64,000 nt of DNA from Mixophyes australis (lineage: Eukaryota > Chordata > Amphibia > Anura > Limnodynastidae), in contig JAVHZZ010000009.1 of the NCBI GenBank assembly GCA_036250195.1, forward strand, positions 95,837,771 to 95,901,770. The letters run 5' to 3'. Numbering within the stretch: position 1 is the stretch's first letter; every line of letters begins with the position of its first letter. This document shows, piece by piece, positions 49,982 through 60,126 of the stretch. The notes under the pieces are model-generated. The model ran no database searches and was not told the origin of the DNA. It saw only the letters and a list, made by a program, of their open reading frames with translations. The translations under genes and the position numbers were made by a program.

Positions 49982-51427
49982 TTCTTCAGTCTGTTGGACA
50001 AAGCCGGCTCTATGGGCACTTCAGACTTTTCAATGGCAGTACTCACTACCTGAGGAGAGGTTTCCTCATCATGCCAAGGTTTAAGGAGGTTAACATGATA
50101 TATTTGCTCCTCCCTTCTCCTACCTAACTGGCGGACTCTGTAATTGACAGGACCGACAGCCTCCAGAACTTCATATGGACCCTGCCAATGGGCGAAAAGT
50201 TTGCTTTCCTGGGTAGGAACCAGGACTAGGACCTTGTCCCCAGGCTTGAAAGATCGAACAACAGCTCTTTTATCATAACTTTTTCTCTGTCGTTCCTGAG
50301 CCTCTTTTACATGTTGCTGCACAATGGGCCCTATCTTTCCTAGCCTCTCATACATTTGGGACACAAATTGTACCAGATTTGGCTCCCTGGAACCTTGCTG
50401 CTCCCACCCTTCTTTTAACATATCCAAGATACCCCTGGGCTGTCTCCCAAACAATAACTCAAAGGGACTAAACCCTGTTGAAGCTTGAGGTACCTCACGG
50501 ATGGCAAACATCATATAGGGAATAAGAGTGTCCCAATATTATTTCTCTTGAGCCACTGCTTTCCTGAGCATGTGCTTTAATGTGCGGTTAAAGCGTTCTA
50601 CCAAGCCATCTGTTTGTGGATGGTATACAGAGGTGTGAAGCGCCATAACCCCTAGCAACTGGCACATGTCCTTCATCAGTTTAGACATGAATGGATTACC
50701 CTGATCTGTGAGAATTTCTTTGGGTATTCCCAAGCGTGTAAACATCAATACAAGTTATGGTGCTGGACTTTATGTTTCCTAGGGGAATTGCCTCTGGATA
50801 CCTGGTTGCGTAGTCAAGCACCACTAGTATATATTGGTGTCCACGTGCGGATTTTTCAAGTGGCCCCACAAGGTCCATAGCTATCCCTTAGATTGTTCGC
50901 TCCTTTGAGCAGGGTCATCTCTCCTCCTGTTTTCACCACTTTTAACTCTGCTCTCCAGCTACCTTGCCCTCCTCCTCTAGGACCTTCTTCTCCCCGTTCC
51001 CTCTTGCTCCCTCCTCTCCACTCTGGGGGTTTCCCTGCCATACGTGCCCTCTTGGGCTCTGCCGTATGCGGGACCTTCCCCTCTCCCCTCCCCCGCCCCT
51101 TTAGCTGTGCTTTGAGCTCACTGAGTTACTGTGCGTTTTGTTTACTGTATCGTGTTGTCTCACCTTTGTATTGTAATTTTGTTTGTCCCTGTACGGCGTT
51201 ACGGATACCTAGTGGCGCCCTATAAATAAAAATGAATAATAATAATAATAATAATATCCGTTCAAAGGGAACTTGTACTATTGATATTGGAATGAGAGGT
51301 GCCCTGTACATGGGTTTGGGACAGGTTCTCTGACAAATGGGACAGGACCGGCAATACTTTTTCACTGCCATGTGTACACCGGGCCAGTAAAACCTAAGCA
51401 GAACTCGTTCCCGTGTTTTATCCTCCC
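49978..51427 (-). pseudogene. pol: pol middle part: integrase, broken
   Basis: All integrase parts are present but fragmented. The zinc-binding end has the His pair in the preceding frame and the Cys pair in CRSCPICQ (51371 downward). The catalytic core has MDLVGPL (first Asp), LTDQGNPF (second Asp) and TDGLVERFN (Glu), so the DD-E triad is intact. The C-terminal part has KPGDKVLVLVP and HWQGPYEVL, the SH3-like fold of gypsy integrases. Breaks: a 368-bp SINE-like insertion at 50887-51254 just before the first Asp, a frameshift near 50740, and a TAA at about 50536. The family role is to join the cDNA to chromosomal DNA in the nucleus. Its position upstream of reverse transcriptase is the unusual feature. 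Confidence 0.88.
50887..51254 (+). mobile_element. SINE-like insertion inside the integrase gene, 368 bp
   Basis: Inserted between two halves of the integrase coding sequence, with TATCC on both sides (50882-50886 and 51255-51259). Plus-strand features: AGATTGTTCGCTCCTTTGAG near the 5' end, a pyrimidine-rich middle, then GTACGGCGTTACGGATACCT, CCTATAAATAAAAATG and an (AAT)n tail. The tail block matches the SINE-like family elsewhere in the window, but the body differs. It is younger than the host element. Confidence 0.85.
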
Positions 51428-51973
51428 CTAGGTGTCCCCCACAGACATGTGTGTGTGTGCTGCTTTTAACTCTAGGGGTACATGGACCTGAGGTACCATT
51501 AATTGTTCTACTTTTTCCCCCTGTACATTAGCAACTCTATACAGGAAATTATTTTTAACAATAAAATATGGTATACCTTCTGCAGGCTGGGCGGCTTTCG
51601 CTACCCCATTTACCTCAGTCACTCTTTTAAAGGCATGTTCCAAAGTGGCATCATTAAGTTGGTCTTGAGCAAAGTCCTGCAGAGGGAACAAAATTGGTAT
51701 TGCGGACCAGTCCGTATCCTCACTGACAGGCGGGGTGGGCTCATCTGCGACATCACCGACCAACGCTAGTTTGGACTGTCCATGTGTCCCCGCAGGTGGA
51801 TGCTTATGTGGAACTCCTGCTGTGACTCCCAGGATGGCACTCCAGTTTGGCGGTTCCCAAAGATCGATGTCCAGATGTTGTGGATTCTTAGGCGGTTCCT
51901 TTAAGACCGGGCTTCCGACCGTTGCATCAGTTTCCAGCATGTCCGGCCGGATCCGCCTCACCGAGGACATCAT
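51428..51973 (-). pseudogene. pol: pol 5' part: protease-integrase spacer and integrase zinc-binding start
   Basis: A 181-codon frame. The first 110 or so residues are a linker I do not recognise, rich in Pro and acidic residues. The end, VPLELKAAHTHMSVGDT, is the start of the integrase HHCC domain: the first His is present and the next His falls in another frame. The break is a likely one-base loss in a C run at 51436-51440. A further frame change separates this part from the protease around 51930-51970. Confidence 0.8.
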
Positions 51974-53158
51974 TAAACAGTGGGAAGTCTCGCCCCAAAA
52001 TGAGTGGATATGGGAGTTTAGGTGCTATGGCAGCTACCACCATAACAGTTTTGTCTTTGAGTGTGACTGGTAATATTGTTCTTTCATACTCCTCTGTTGT
52101 GCCATGTACGCAAAGAACCTTCAACTTGGGCAACCGAGAAGTTATGGTTTCGGGTAAGGCAGAGCTGGAAACCAATGAGAGTTCACTCCCCGAGTCAACC
52201 AAGGCCAGAACAAGGTTTTGGTTGATTAGCACAGTCACCCGGAACAAACAAGGACTTCCTGATGTGGGACTCATGGTAAAACAGCTTGGAAATGCAGGCC
52301 CAATATGTGCCAGGGAACAGTCCATGGGTTCCTGTAGTTTAGGACACTCTGCCTTAAAGTGGCCTGGCTCACCACATTTAAAACACTTCAGATTAGACAG
52401 CTTTGCACCTGGCCCTCTGTCCGTAGCAGTTTTGCCATTGGGCCCTGTAGCAAGGATTGTCAAACCTGGCTTTTGGCATGGCAGCGGCTTTGGCACAAAT
52501 GCAGGTTCTTTAGTCATTTGCTGTAGTGCACAAAACCTTTCTACCACGGTGGCAAGCTCTTCATAAGTTTGTGGGTCTGATTGCAGAACCCACCTTTGCA
52601 AATCACGGTTCAGCCCCCGGATGCAGTGATCTATCGCCAGAACTTCAATAATCCGAGAAGGCGAATTCTCCTCAGCATGCAGCCATTTATTTAAAATTTT
52701 AGAAAGCTCAGCCACTTGCGCTCTGACCGGTTTTTCTTTATCATAGTGCCATTGGTGATAGCGCTGGGCTCGGCCTGGCCCGGAAACTCCATCTGCGAGC
52801 CAATATCAGACTTTAGGCACAAATAATCAGAGGCCCGTTCCTCATCTAGATCCATATAAGCTCGCTGAGCTTCACCAGTCAGATATGGCGCCAGTCTCTC
52901 AGCCCAATCTTTAGGAGGCCATTTTGCCCTTTTTGCAAGTCTCTCAAAGGACACCAGATATGCTTCTATGTCATCACCTGGCGACATTTTCTGGAGAACA
53001 GGACCAGGTGGTTCATTTCTGTCATGCCTCACCTGGCTTAACTCTTCCCTTAAGAGCCTTGTGTTTTCCACCTGTGCCTCGGCAACTCGTAGCATCTGAG
53101 CTTGCTGCTGTTGCTGCGCAGTGGCCACATTCACGAGGGTTCTCAGTACTTCCTCCAT
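51927..53158 (-). pseudogene. gag: gag-protease: SCAN-like capsid, CCHC knuckle, retropepsin
   Basis: Two overlapping frames, 53158-52691 and 52715-51927, separated by a one-base shift near 52750-52800. The first starts with a Gln-rich, coiled-coil-like segment (MEEVLRTLVNVATAQQQQQA), then the capsid stretch APYLTGEAQRAYMDLDEERA. The second continues with AELSKILNKWL and SRIIEVLAIDHCIRGL. This helical capsid region resembles the vertebrate SCAN domain, which is known to derive from Gmr1-like capsids. The nucleocapsid knuckle CFKCGEPGHFKAEC is at residues 111-124 of the second frame. Protease follows in the same frame, with LVDSGSELSLV (Asp 174) and LILGRDFPLF near 238-247. The Met at 53158 lies 64 bp inside the primer site and is the natural gag start. 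The copy is broken by the frameshift. Confidence 0.88.
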
Positions 53159-53204
53159 GTTGACGTCTGCGCGGGTTTGGTAGCGGAATCTTGCTTCCTG
53201 GAGT

Positions 53205-53222
53205 ATCTAACTACTGACACCA
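53205..53222 (-). other. Primer binding site, tRNA-Leu type
   Basis: Two bases after the 5' LTR the minus strand reads TGGTGTCAGTAG. TGGTGTCAG is complementary to the 3' end of many tRNA-Leu molecules (CTGACACCA). Only about nine bases match, which is usual for this group. Confidence 0.75.
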
Positions 53223-53224
53223 CT

Positions 53225-53718
53225 TGTGGCAAGAGCCCGCTACTGCTGAAGCACACGCGAACAACTTCTTCCTTTTTATGTAGTTGTATTGTCAGGATGG
53301 TAAATGTTTTGACACCGTACAGATTTCACAGCAATTCTTTGAGACCCTAAACGCTAGCTAGACATAGCTCAGCTCTCTCAAGACCAGCCAGCTTCTCCAG
53401 CATTGGTCTCAGTGCACAAATGATATAAACAAGCTTTTATACCTGATACTCCTCCCCCAGTCTTAGCTTGATGGACAGGTGACACACCCACCTTCTCTTT
53501 AAAAGGAAACGCCCATCCCTGGCTCTGTTTGCACTAACAGACACACCCTGTCTGTTTGCTGAGAGGAAGGATTTCAAATCATGCAAGTTTAACCAAACTT
53601 AAACTATTGCTTTTCATACATAAGTCTTTACATTCAATCTAGGTGCATTACTGCACAAATGTTTTACTCTACTTCCCTGCTTTCTCTGTATATTGCCAGC
53701 TAAATGCCTCCTTTTGTT

Positions 53719-53721
<3 letters not shown>
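53225..53721 (-). repeat. 5' LTR of the Gmr1-like element
   Basis: Second 497-bp LTR copy. It would contain the promoter for minus-strand transcription toward gag. The right edge continues into (AT)n at 53722. Confidence 0.95.

Positions 53722-53751
<30 letters not shown>
53722..53751. repeat. (AT)n microsatellite, right flank of the insertion
   Basis: Continuation of the AT tract that ends at 48080. Confidence 0.93.
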
Positions 53752-53755
<4 letters not shown>

Positions 53756-55417
53756 TGTTCAAAGTAGGCAGGTATACGGTGGTTATCCATATCATCACTC
53801 CTCCCATTTTCCATAGTGACACTTCTAAAATTCCACTTCAACCACTGTATATAGTTAAGTTCTCATTATGTCTGTAAGTACCACCCCTCCCTCACAGACG
53901 TTATGTGAGATTATACTATAAGGCATGATAGACCAGTCTGAATTGGTCTATTTGTGGGAAACTGTTTTTGTGAAGTTCTGTAAAGCTGTTAGCTAAGCCT
54001 GAACAGCCAGATGCCTATTAATGTATTTGCTGCTGTATCTGTGTTTATTTTGCACCTATTGTCGTGCCCCTCATGCTGCTGTGCGTTTCTATACTTCTGA
54101 CAATAAAAGGCACAAGCGTGGAACTAGCTTCTCTCTTCGTCATTGGTTCCACAGTGATTTGATAGTTACGCCTATCATGAAGCACTGAAACATACAGTGA
54201 TACATAAAGAGAATATGATTATAATATACTTATCGTTGAACATGTAAGCTATACAAAACTTTTGGAAGCAACAAGCAGTATATAGGCTTAAAGGACCTAG
54301 ATAACGAATCCAAAAAAGTATACTAAAACTGGCCACTAGTGCAGCAAAACTTGCAGCTGTTATCATCAATTGGCCAAATTTCATATCTTGTGTGAGTCCC
54401 AAAACAACCCGGATGCAATATAATCATCTTATAGAAATGGAGAGAATCATCCTTGGGCATGGTGTTAAATGTGATTGGAAGATGACTATACTCTGTCTGT
54501 ATGGGTGTGGTCATCTTCCGACCACAGCAAACCACAATGAAACCTGAAATAATGTGGTCGATCAGTGCGAGACCAAAACAGTCAATTTCCATTTGATTTG
54601 GTGACACATATTTTGCCAAATTTAGCTAAGATTAAATTGCATGATTTTCATGTTGAGCTGGAAAGTCGTCCTGTGTTGCCACTTTTAGTAGATACAGTGT
54701 CTGTTTGTATTAGAAAGCTATTGTACTCACCTCCAAATAATTATTGTGTAATTATTGTGATTGCTTAGTAGCACCTACAACCTATCTACAGTGTTGGCCA
54801 GTAGGCAACATAGGGAAAACATATGTTCAAAAGAGAGTTTGCTAGTAGTCCTTTTGACCAAAAGTAATGTACCCCTTCAGACCTCTTCCTAATGATTCTG
54901 ACATCAAAATGCAGAGTAACTCCTCTTTGATTAATGACTTCTCACTAGGCAACCATTGGTAAAATGTCTGCCTATGCTGTGTGAAAATTTTACCTGCGCT
55001 CATTGTTGGCGATAATGTGTACTGAGTTGGAGAAGAAATTGACTCCTTTCAGCAAGTTTAAATCATGGTCATGTGATCATGTTGCCTTTCAGGGAAAGGC
55101 TTAGAATGCACATAGACATTCAAACATAAAACATCTGAACTGCATTGGGAAGCATAAATCACAAAAGCATGCATTCTACTAAATGTATTGTCATTCGGAT
55201 GTGCATCTAACAACCCCAAAATACTGCACAAGATCATGTAGGCATGACTGAAAACTATTGCTTCTAATGATGTGTTTAAATTTATCATTCCTAAAAATTG
55301 TCAGTCACAAAGAAACTTCTGTGTGTCTGAGATTTTACACGTAATCATGGGGTGGGCAGAACGTAATTAGTGAGAAACAGGCTATGGTTCTCCACATGTG
55401 TAATCTTTAGGCTAAAC
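53752..55417. other. Unannotated sequence with an LTR-like 3' end
   Basis: Around 54098-54151, GACAATAAAAGGCACAAG (poly(A) signal) is followed by a pyrimidine-rich stretch ending GGTTCCACA, which resembles the R-U5 end of a retroviral LTR. I cannot find the left end or a duplication. A 98-codon minus-strand frame at 54323-54619 matches no family I know. Confidence 0.4.
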
Positions 55418-55604
55418 CAGTGGATTCCAAACTTTTTCAGTTCAAGGCACCCTTAGGGCCTCCATAATTTTTTCAAGGCACCCCTAAGCCAAAATAATTA
55501 CCAAGTAGTTCCCAGCCTAGCTTACCACAGGCCCTGGCCGAGGCACCCCTGTGAGATCGCCGAGGCACCCCAGGGAGCCTAGGCACACAGTTTGGGAACC
55601 ACTG
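55418..55604. mobile_element. hAT-like MITE, 187 bp
   Basis: Ends CAGTGGATTCCAAACTTTTT and AGTTTGGGAACCACTG are inverted (14 of the first 16). Perfect 8-bp duplication GGCTAAAC at 55410-55417 and 55605-55612. The interior repeats AAGGCACCC/GAGGCACCC several times. Non-coding. Confidence 0.9.
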
Positions 55605-55612
55605 GGCTAAAC

Positions 55613-56427
55613 TGATGTGTTCACTTAATTTTATGATTAAGTTTCTTTTTTTTTAAGTTAGAGCCAAGGCTTAGCTGGTTTGGCATATATTATGTGTAAT
55701 GTGCTCAGCTTAAATTGTCTGGGATACTTCATTCAATGGGGTTCTACCATAAAAATGAGGGTAAATCTGACGTCACCTAGCATTATTCTAAAATATTGTG
55801 ATAGAATAAATCTGGGGCTGGTCCAAATTTAAAAAATGTTCCACATGTATTTTACCTATAATTAAGTTTAACTAGTCATCTTTTGATTTTTACATAGTAA
55901 TTACGTTGGAAATGTATATAAAGCCCTTGTAGTAGAACTGTTAATCCATATTTTGTTGATTCACAACAAAGCAAATAAAATCGTTAAAAACATTTCCAAT
56001 TTTATTAAGGATGAATGACAAATTCCTTCCTAAGTGAGGAATTGGGTTACAACCTGGATTTTTTTCACATATAGGGAGACTTTGCACTTACTACTCCCCT
56101 CAGACTACCACATTGGTTAGGTTCCATATTTCTTTTGTGTGGTGCAGCTGTCACCCAAATCTTACTTGCAATGAGACTGCTCTAGGAGAGGTTACATAAT
56201 GCCTCCAGCTGTGACACAGTGGTTAAAGTGAGACAAGGATTGTTAATGGTTGGCTGTGGTTCTTATCCAATCTGGAAATGTCTCTTGTTTAAACCACTGT
56301 GTCCAACCCTAGAGGAAAACCTCTATTCTTTGGACATTAGTTGTAGGCTGAGCTGTTCGGTTACTGATATGCTCTGAAGACATTTATTGTGCAGAGTAAA
56401 TTAGAGGATTGGTGTTGAGTGACATGG
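55613..56427. other. Unannotated AT-rich sequence
   Basis: No gene or bounded element recognised. Confidence 0.5.
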
Positions 56428-57105
56428 TGTTAGTATAAGAGGGGCACAGACACTTAGCTCAGAGCACTGCTGAACTGATCCATGCACATTACAAATAAGA
56501 GATTCACCTAAAAACAGAGGCTGATACTTTTCAATAAATGGGAACTACTCATTTCATTCATATAATGTGTGTTAAATATGATTTTTTGTTAAGGCCTCAT
56601 AAGGCCTTTGTTCAGCCATTTTAACTCGCATAGATATATTATTTGCTAAAAGAGATTATTCATTTTTCTACTGAAATGCAGTTTTGCAAGATGTAAGACC
56701 ACGGCCTTGAGGTTAAGCTGACATAGAGAACTCCTGTAAGAATGTAGCAAGATTTGTGAACAATAGGTGTTTTCATTTTCAGCTTGTAGTGTGGGAGTTG
56801 TGCCTATGACTTTGGATATGGCAGACAGGAGATAAACCTCCAGCTCCCCTTGGGATAAGAATAATTGGCATATCTGTACTGAGAAGGGGGATAAAGGTAA
56901 CCACCTCATTAATACGCAGCGAATCCCACAGACTATTGTATGCTTATGATTCATATATTCAGAAGGCTATATAGAGACTTGTATCTTGATATAAATAGAC
57001 AGAGAATATTCCTTGTATACAGAACTTGGTCTGTGTCTATTCTCTCCAGCTGATTGAAGATCTTCCAGATATACTTGACACCATAAGACAAACTCAGATC
57101 TAACA
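56428..57105 (+). mobile_element. Probable 5' LTR of a decayed endogenous retrovirus
   Basis: Proposed limits TGTTAGTATAAG ... GATCTAACA have inverted ends TGTTAG/CTAACA. The right limit is supported by a primer site three bases further on. A TATA-like GGCTATATAGAG lies at 56968-56979. The left limit rests only on the inverted ends. No second LTR is in the window because the 3' part lies beyond later insertions. Confidence 0.5.
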
Positions 57106-57108
57106 ACT

Positions 57109-57126
57109 TGGAGGTCCCACCGAGAT
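57109..57126 (+). other. Probable primer binding site, tRNA-Thr type
   Basis: TGGAGGTCCCACCGAGAT fits the complement of the tRNA-Thr 3' end (TGGAGGCCCCAGCGAGA) with two differences. tRNA-Thr priming is known among gamma-like endogenous retroviruses. Confidence 0.6.
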
Positions 57127-60126
57127 TTGCTGTCCAGCAGACTACAAGATAGACAACAGAGGTTTCCCAGGACATTGAACACCAACATCCGCTGTCAGTA
57201 GATTTTCTACTTGTTGGTCTTCCTATTCTGGGTCACCTCATGTCTGTCTGAGGCACCTGACACGCAAATTTGTGAATCTCAAGTATCATCTGATTAAAAT
57301 AATACAGTACTAACCCAATTTGTTTACTGTGATTGTATTGTTAATTAGATTTTTGAAAGAGGAGTGAATTTTGAGTGCATGTGTTTGTGCCTATTATATT
57401 ATGTATAAAGGATAAAAGTAACATAAGACCTTGATCAAAGAAGCACATAGTGGAATAGAGGGAATTAAGAGAGTTACAGTTTTGAACATTGGATGAACAT
57501 TTTGGACACCATCCCCAGAGATATATCAAAGAAGGGAGATTATGTAATCTGCACAAAGTTTAGAAGAATTCCAAAGACCTTCACCACAGATACTGTCAAA
57601 GAAGCTATTTTGCACAGAGATCCAGTGCAAGGAGTCCACTACAAGGACAACCCACATAAACTACATAAGAGTCCTGATTTGGACTCAACAGAATACTGTC
57701 AATATAGGAAATATAGATAGTAAACAGATAAATGTCAGTAGCTTCCCCATAGATATGATGCACAAATATTTTAGGAAATTGGGGAGTAGAAGGTCTCCAG
57801 GGAATTTTTCAAGAAAGTAGGGATAGCCAAAGAAGGAATTGATATGTGTGGATGGAGAATTGAGGGTGTTACAAGTGGTAATGTGACAAGAACAAAAGGG
57901 GTATTGAGACCAAACACCAAGAGATTGTTTGAGGTGGCACAGGAAAGTTAAGAGATCTGGAAAGTCGCAATATATGTGGATATGCTAGATGCATCAGAAG
58001 CTGAATGATGAATGATGAATCAACTGTTCAAAAACTGATCCAAATGAAATGATATAATGACTAAAATAATGAATCAAGTAGCTACAAATCTCTCTCCCCC
58101 TATCTGTACAGTGTGAAGGAAATCTTCAAGAAGGACTCTGTTTTTTGTTATATGACAATGTATGTAAAATTGATAAAAAGGTTCTTCGAGTATGCTTCAA
58201 TAATTCAAGAGTAACTAAAATGTGTCCGGAGTGCTGAGTGGTAATAGCATATTAAAGCTGACTTGTATTTAATTTAATGCTGGGACTTGTAGTTCCACAG
58301 ATGTAGGCTGGAAGATAACAATTAACTTTCTTCCTCTATAAGTGAGTTTTTGTTCTCCGTCTTACTGTGTGTGAGGGAGATCTGTGATAAGTTCACACTG
58401 TTTGTTCTCTGTCTTAGCGCTCTGTAAGGAAGAGGTGTGATTTAGTTTAAATCACACTGTTTGTCTGTCTTGTTTGTTTTTACAAGAGGCATGTTTCAAG
58501 GTTGAAAAGTTGTACATTTGTAAATATAATGGCTGCATTGCTTAATTGTAAGCTTTTGAAGAGATGCAAAACAAGTTTTGAAATATTTGGTCAGTCACTG
58601 CACGAATCAGTGGACGGACAAAACTGTAAATAATGTACAGATAGTGTCAGAAAAAAACAGTGACCTTCAGTTGGCTGGGGTCCAACAAGCCATTTCTGTA
58701 TTTGAACAAAATAATTTTGCTTCTGAAGTTGAGAAAAATAGCTTTCTCTTTAATGAAGTTGAGAATTGTAGAAGTGAGCTTTTACATGCAGATATTACAA
58801 GCAGTTTTAATCTGTGTGAAAATGGTGCTGATGAATGTTCTCAGAAATCAGGAGGGTTTATTATGCCCATAAGAAATGTTACGAGATTAAATGCCGTCTG
58901 TGAGCGAGACTTGTTTAAGTGAATATATTTGTGCTTTCGACACGGAAATCACAGAATCTGGAAATATGTGTGGATATTTCGTGACAGGAGATTCTGTTGA
59001 GAAAATGCTGAGTGAGCAGTGTTGCTTTCAAAATGGCTGAATGCCTGGAACCTTTAGAGAGGACTATTTGTTACTCAATATTAAACCCAGAAAACACATC
59101 AGAGTCATTCAAGGGTGCTGTACTAGGTGATGGGGAGAAATGAGTGGCTTTGAACACTCACCCAGGTCACTTCACTTTGACATACCCTGTTTGTGATATT
59201 GGGGACTGCCCCTTTATGGAAACCATATTTTTATAACATGGAACGCATTGTGTCACAGTTAAGCTACACAGAGAAAGATTTAAACAAGTGTCTGATTAGC
59301 AGCTGTTCACTGCACAAAAAATGTTTGCTGGTTAAGTGATAATGGTGTACTGATACTGACAAGCATATTACAGTTACTGTACTTCCTAGTGAATAAATGT
59401 TAATCACTATGCAAAAGTTTTTTTCTCTTCACAGAAGGTCTCCAGCTACAGAGAAAAACCCTTTAGGAAATCCAGATTGAATTTATCCAACTCCCAATGA
59501 ATAGAAGTTTGCAATATGTTTTGGTCCACAGCCACAACAAAAATAAGCAGACATTAAAGAAGGAATTAAATAACGTAGACATTGCTGAGTAATGACTACT
59601 GTGTTTTGGAAAGAGATATTAGCCTTTATGGGCTATTTGCATAGCAAATGCATGAACTAGGTGGTTTTCCTATATGTCGTAAGGTATGTTTTTGAAAAGA
59701 AAAGGAGAAAAGGACTAACATAGTTGAATATGAAATGGTGTTTTGGTTTGTTTTTTTTGTTTTTTTTAACCAAATCTTATATTAGATGCTTTGAAAGAAA
59801 GTAATGCAATGTAATGTCAAACTGTGGTAGATAGCAAAAGGTTTTTATTTTTATCCTCATAATAGTTTTAAGTCAGTCAAGTGTTGTAAACACATTCACT
59901 GCCCTTATTTGCTGTACTGTAATCGTCATGTACTGTAAATACTTCTTTGTATCTTGGGTATGGTAATGCATTATTGGGAATTCAATGTTTGTACATAAAT
60001 GAAAGAAAATTTCAGACTTTATGAGCTATTATATGTGCTCCTGCATTAGCACTTCTGGATGATAGCAAGCCATATACACTCTGCTCTGAGCAGAACCAAA
60101 TGTTTAACAATTTAAAGTTGAAGTAA
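57127..60126 (+). other. Internal region of the endogenous retrovirus, largely unrecognisable
   Basis: Three kilobases between primer site and pol remnant, where gag, protease and the polymerase core should lie. I recognise no capsid, CCHC, protease or YxDD motif. Two short plus-strand frames (57493-57720, 75 codons; 58578-58922, 114 codons) have no known domain. CTGGGACTTGTAGTTCCACA at 58271-58290 is a separate small repeat. The core genes were probably deleted or decayed beyond reading. Confidence 0.4.

Larger units (their letters stand above)
48081..53721 (-). mobile_element. Gmr1-like Ty3/gypsy LTR retrotransposon, structurally complete
   Basis: A 5.6-kb minus-strand element with two 497-bp LTRs, a tRNA-Leu-type primer site, a polypurine tract and the coding order gag, protease, integrase, reverse transcriptase, RNase H. 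Integrase before reverse transcriptase is the hallmark of the Gmr1-like group of deuterostome gypsy elements. Retrotransposition copies its RNA into DNA inside a Gag particle and integrase inserts it. This copy sits in an (AT)n tract, so the flanking ATAT duplication (4 or 6 bp) cannot be separated from the microsatellite. I count about 13 differences in 497 bp between the LTRs (about 2.6%), so insertion was fairly recent. Frameshifts, in-frame stops and a 368-bp insertion make it non-functional now. Confidence 0.93.

Noticed and set aside
49239..52566. Plus-strand frames of 60-214 codons in the retrotransposon
   Set aside because: They are antisense shadows of gag and pol coding sequence.
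54323..54619. 98-codon minus-strand frame rich in Cys and His
   Set aside because: The Cys and His residues do not form a known zinc-binding pattern, and no neighbouring exon or element supports it.
58578..58922. 114-codon plus-strand frame
   Set aside because: It has no recognisable domain and lies in decayed retroviral interior; I could not show it is gag or a host exon.
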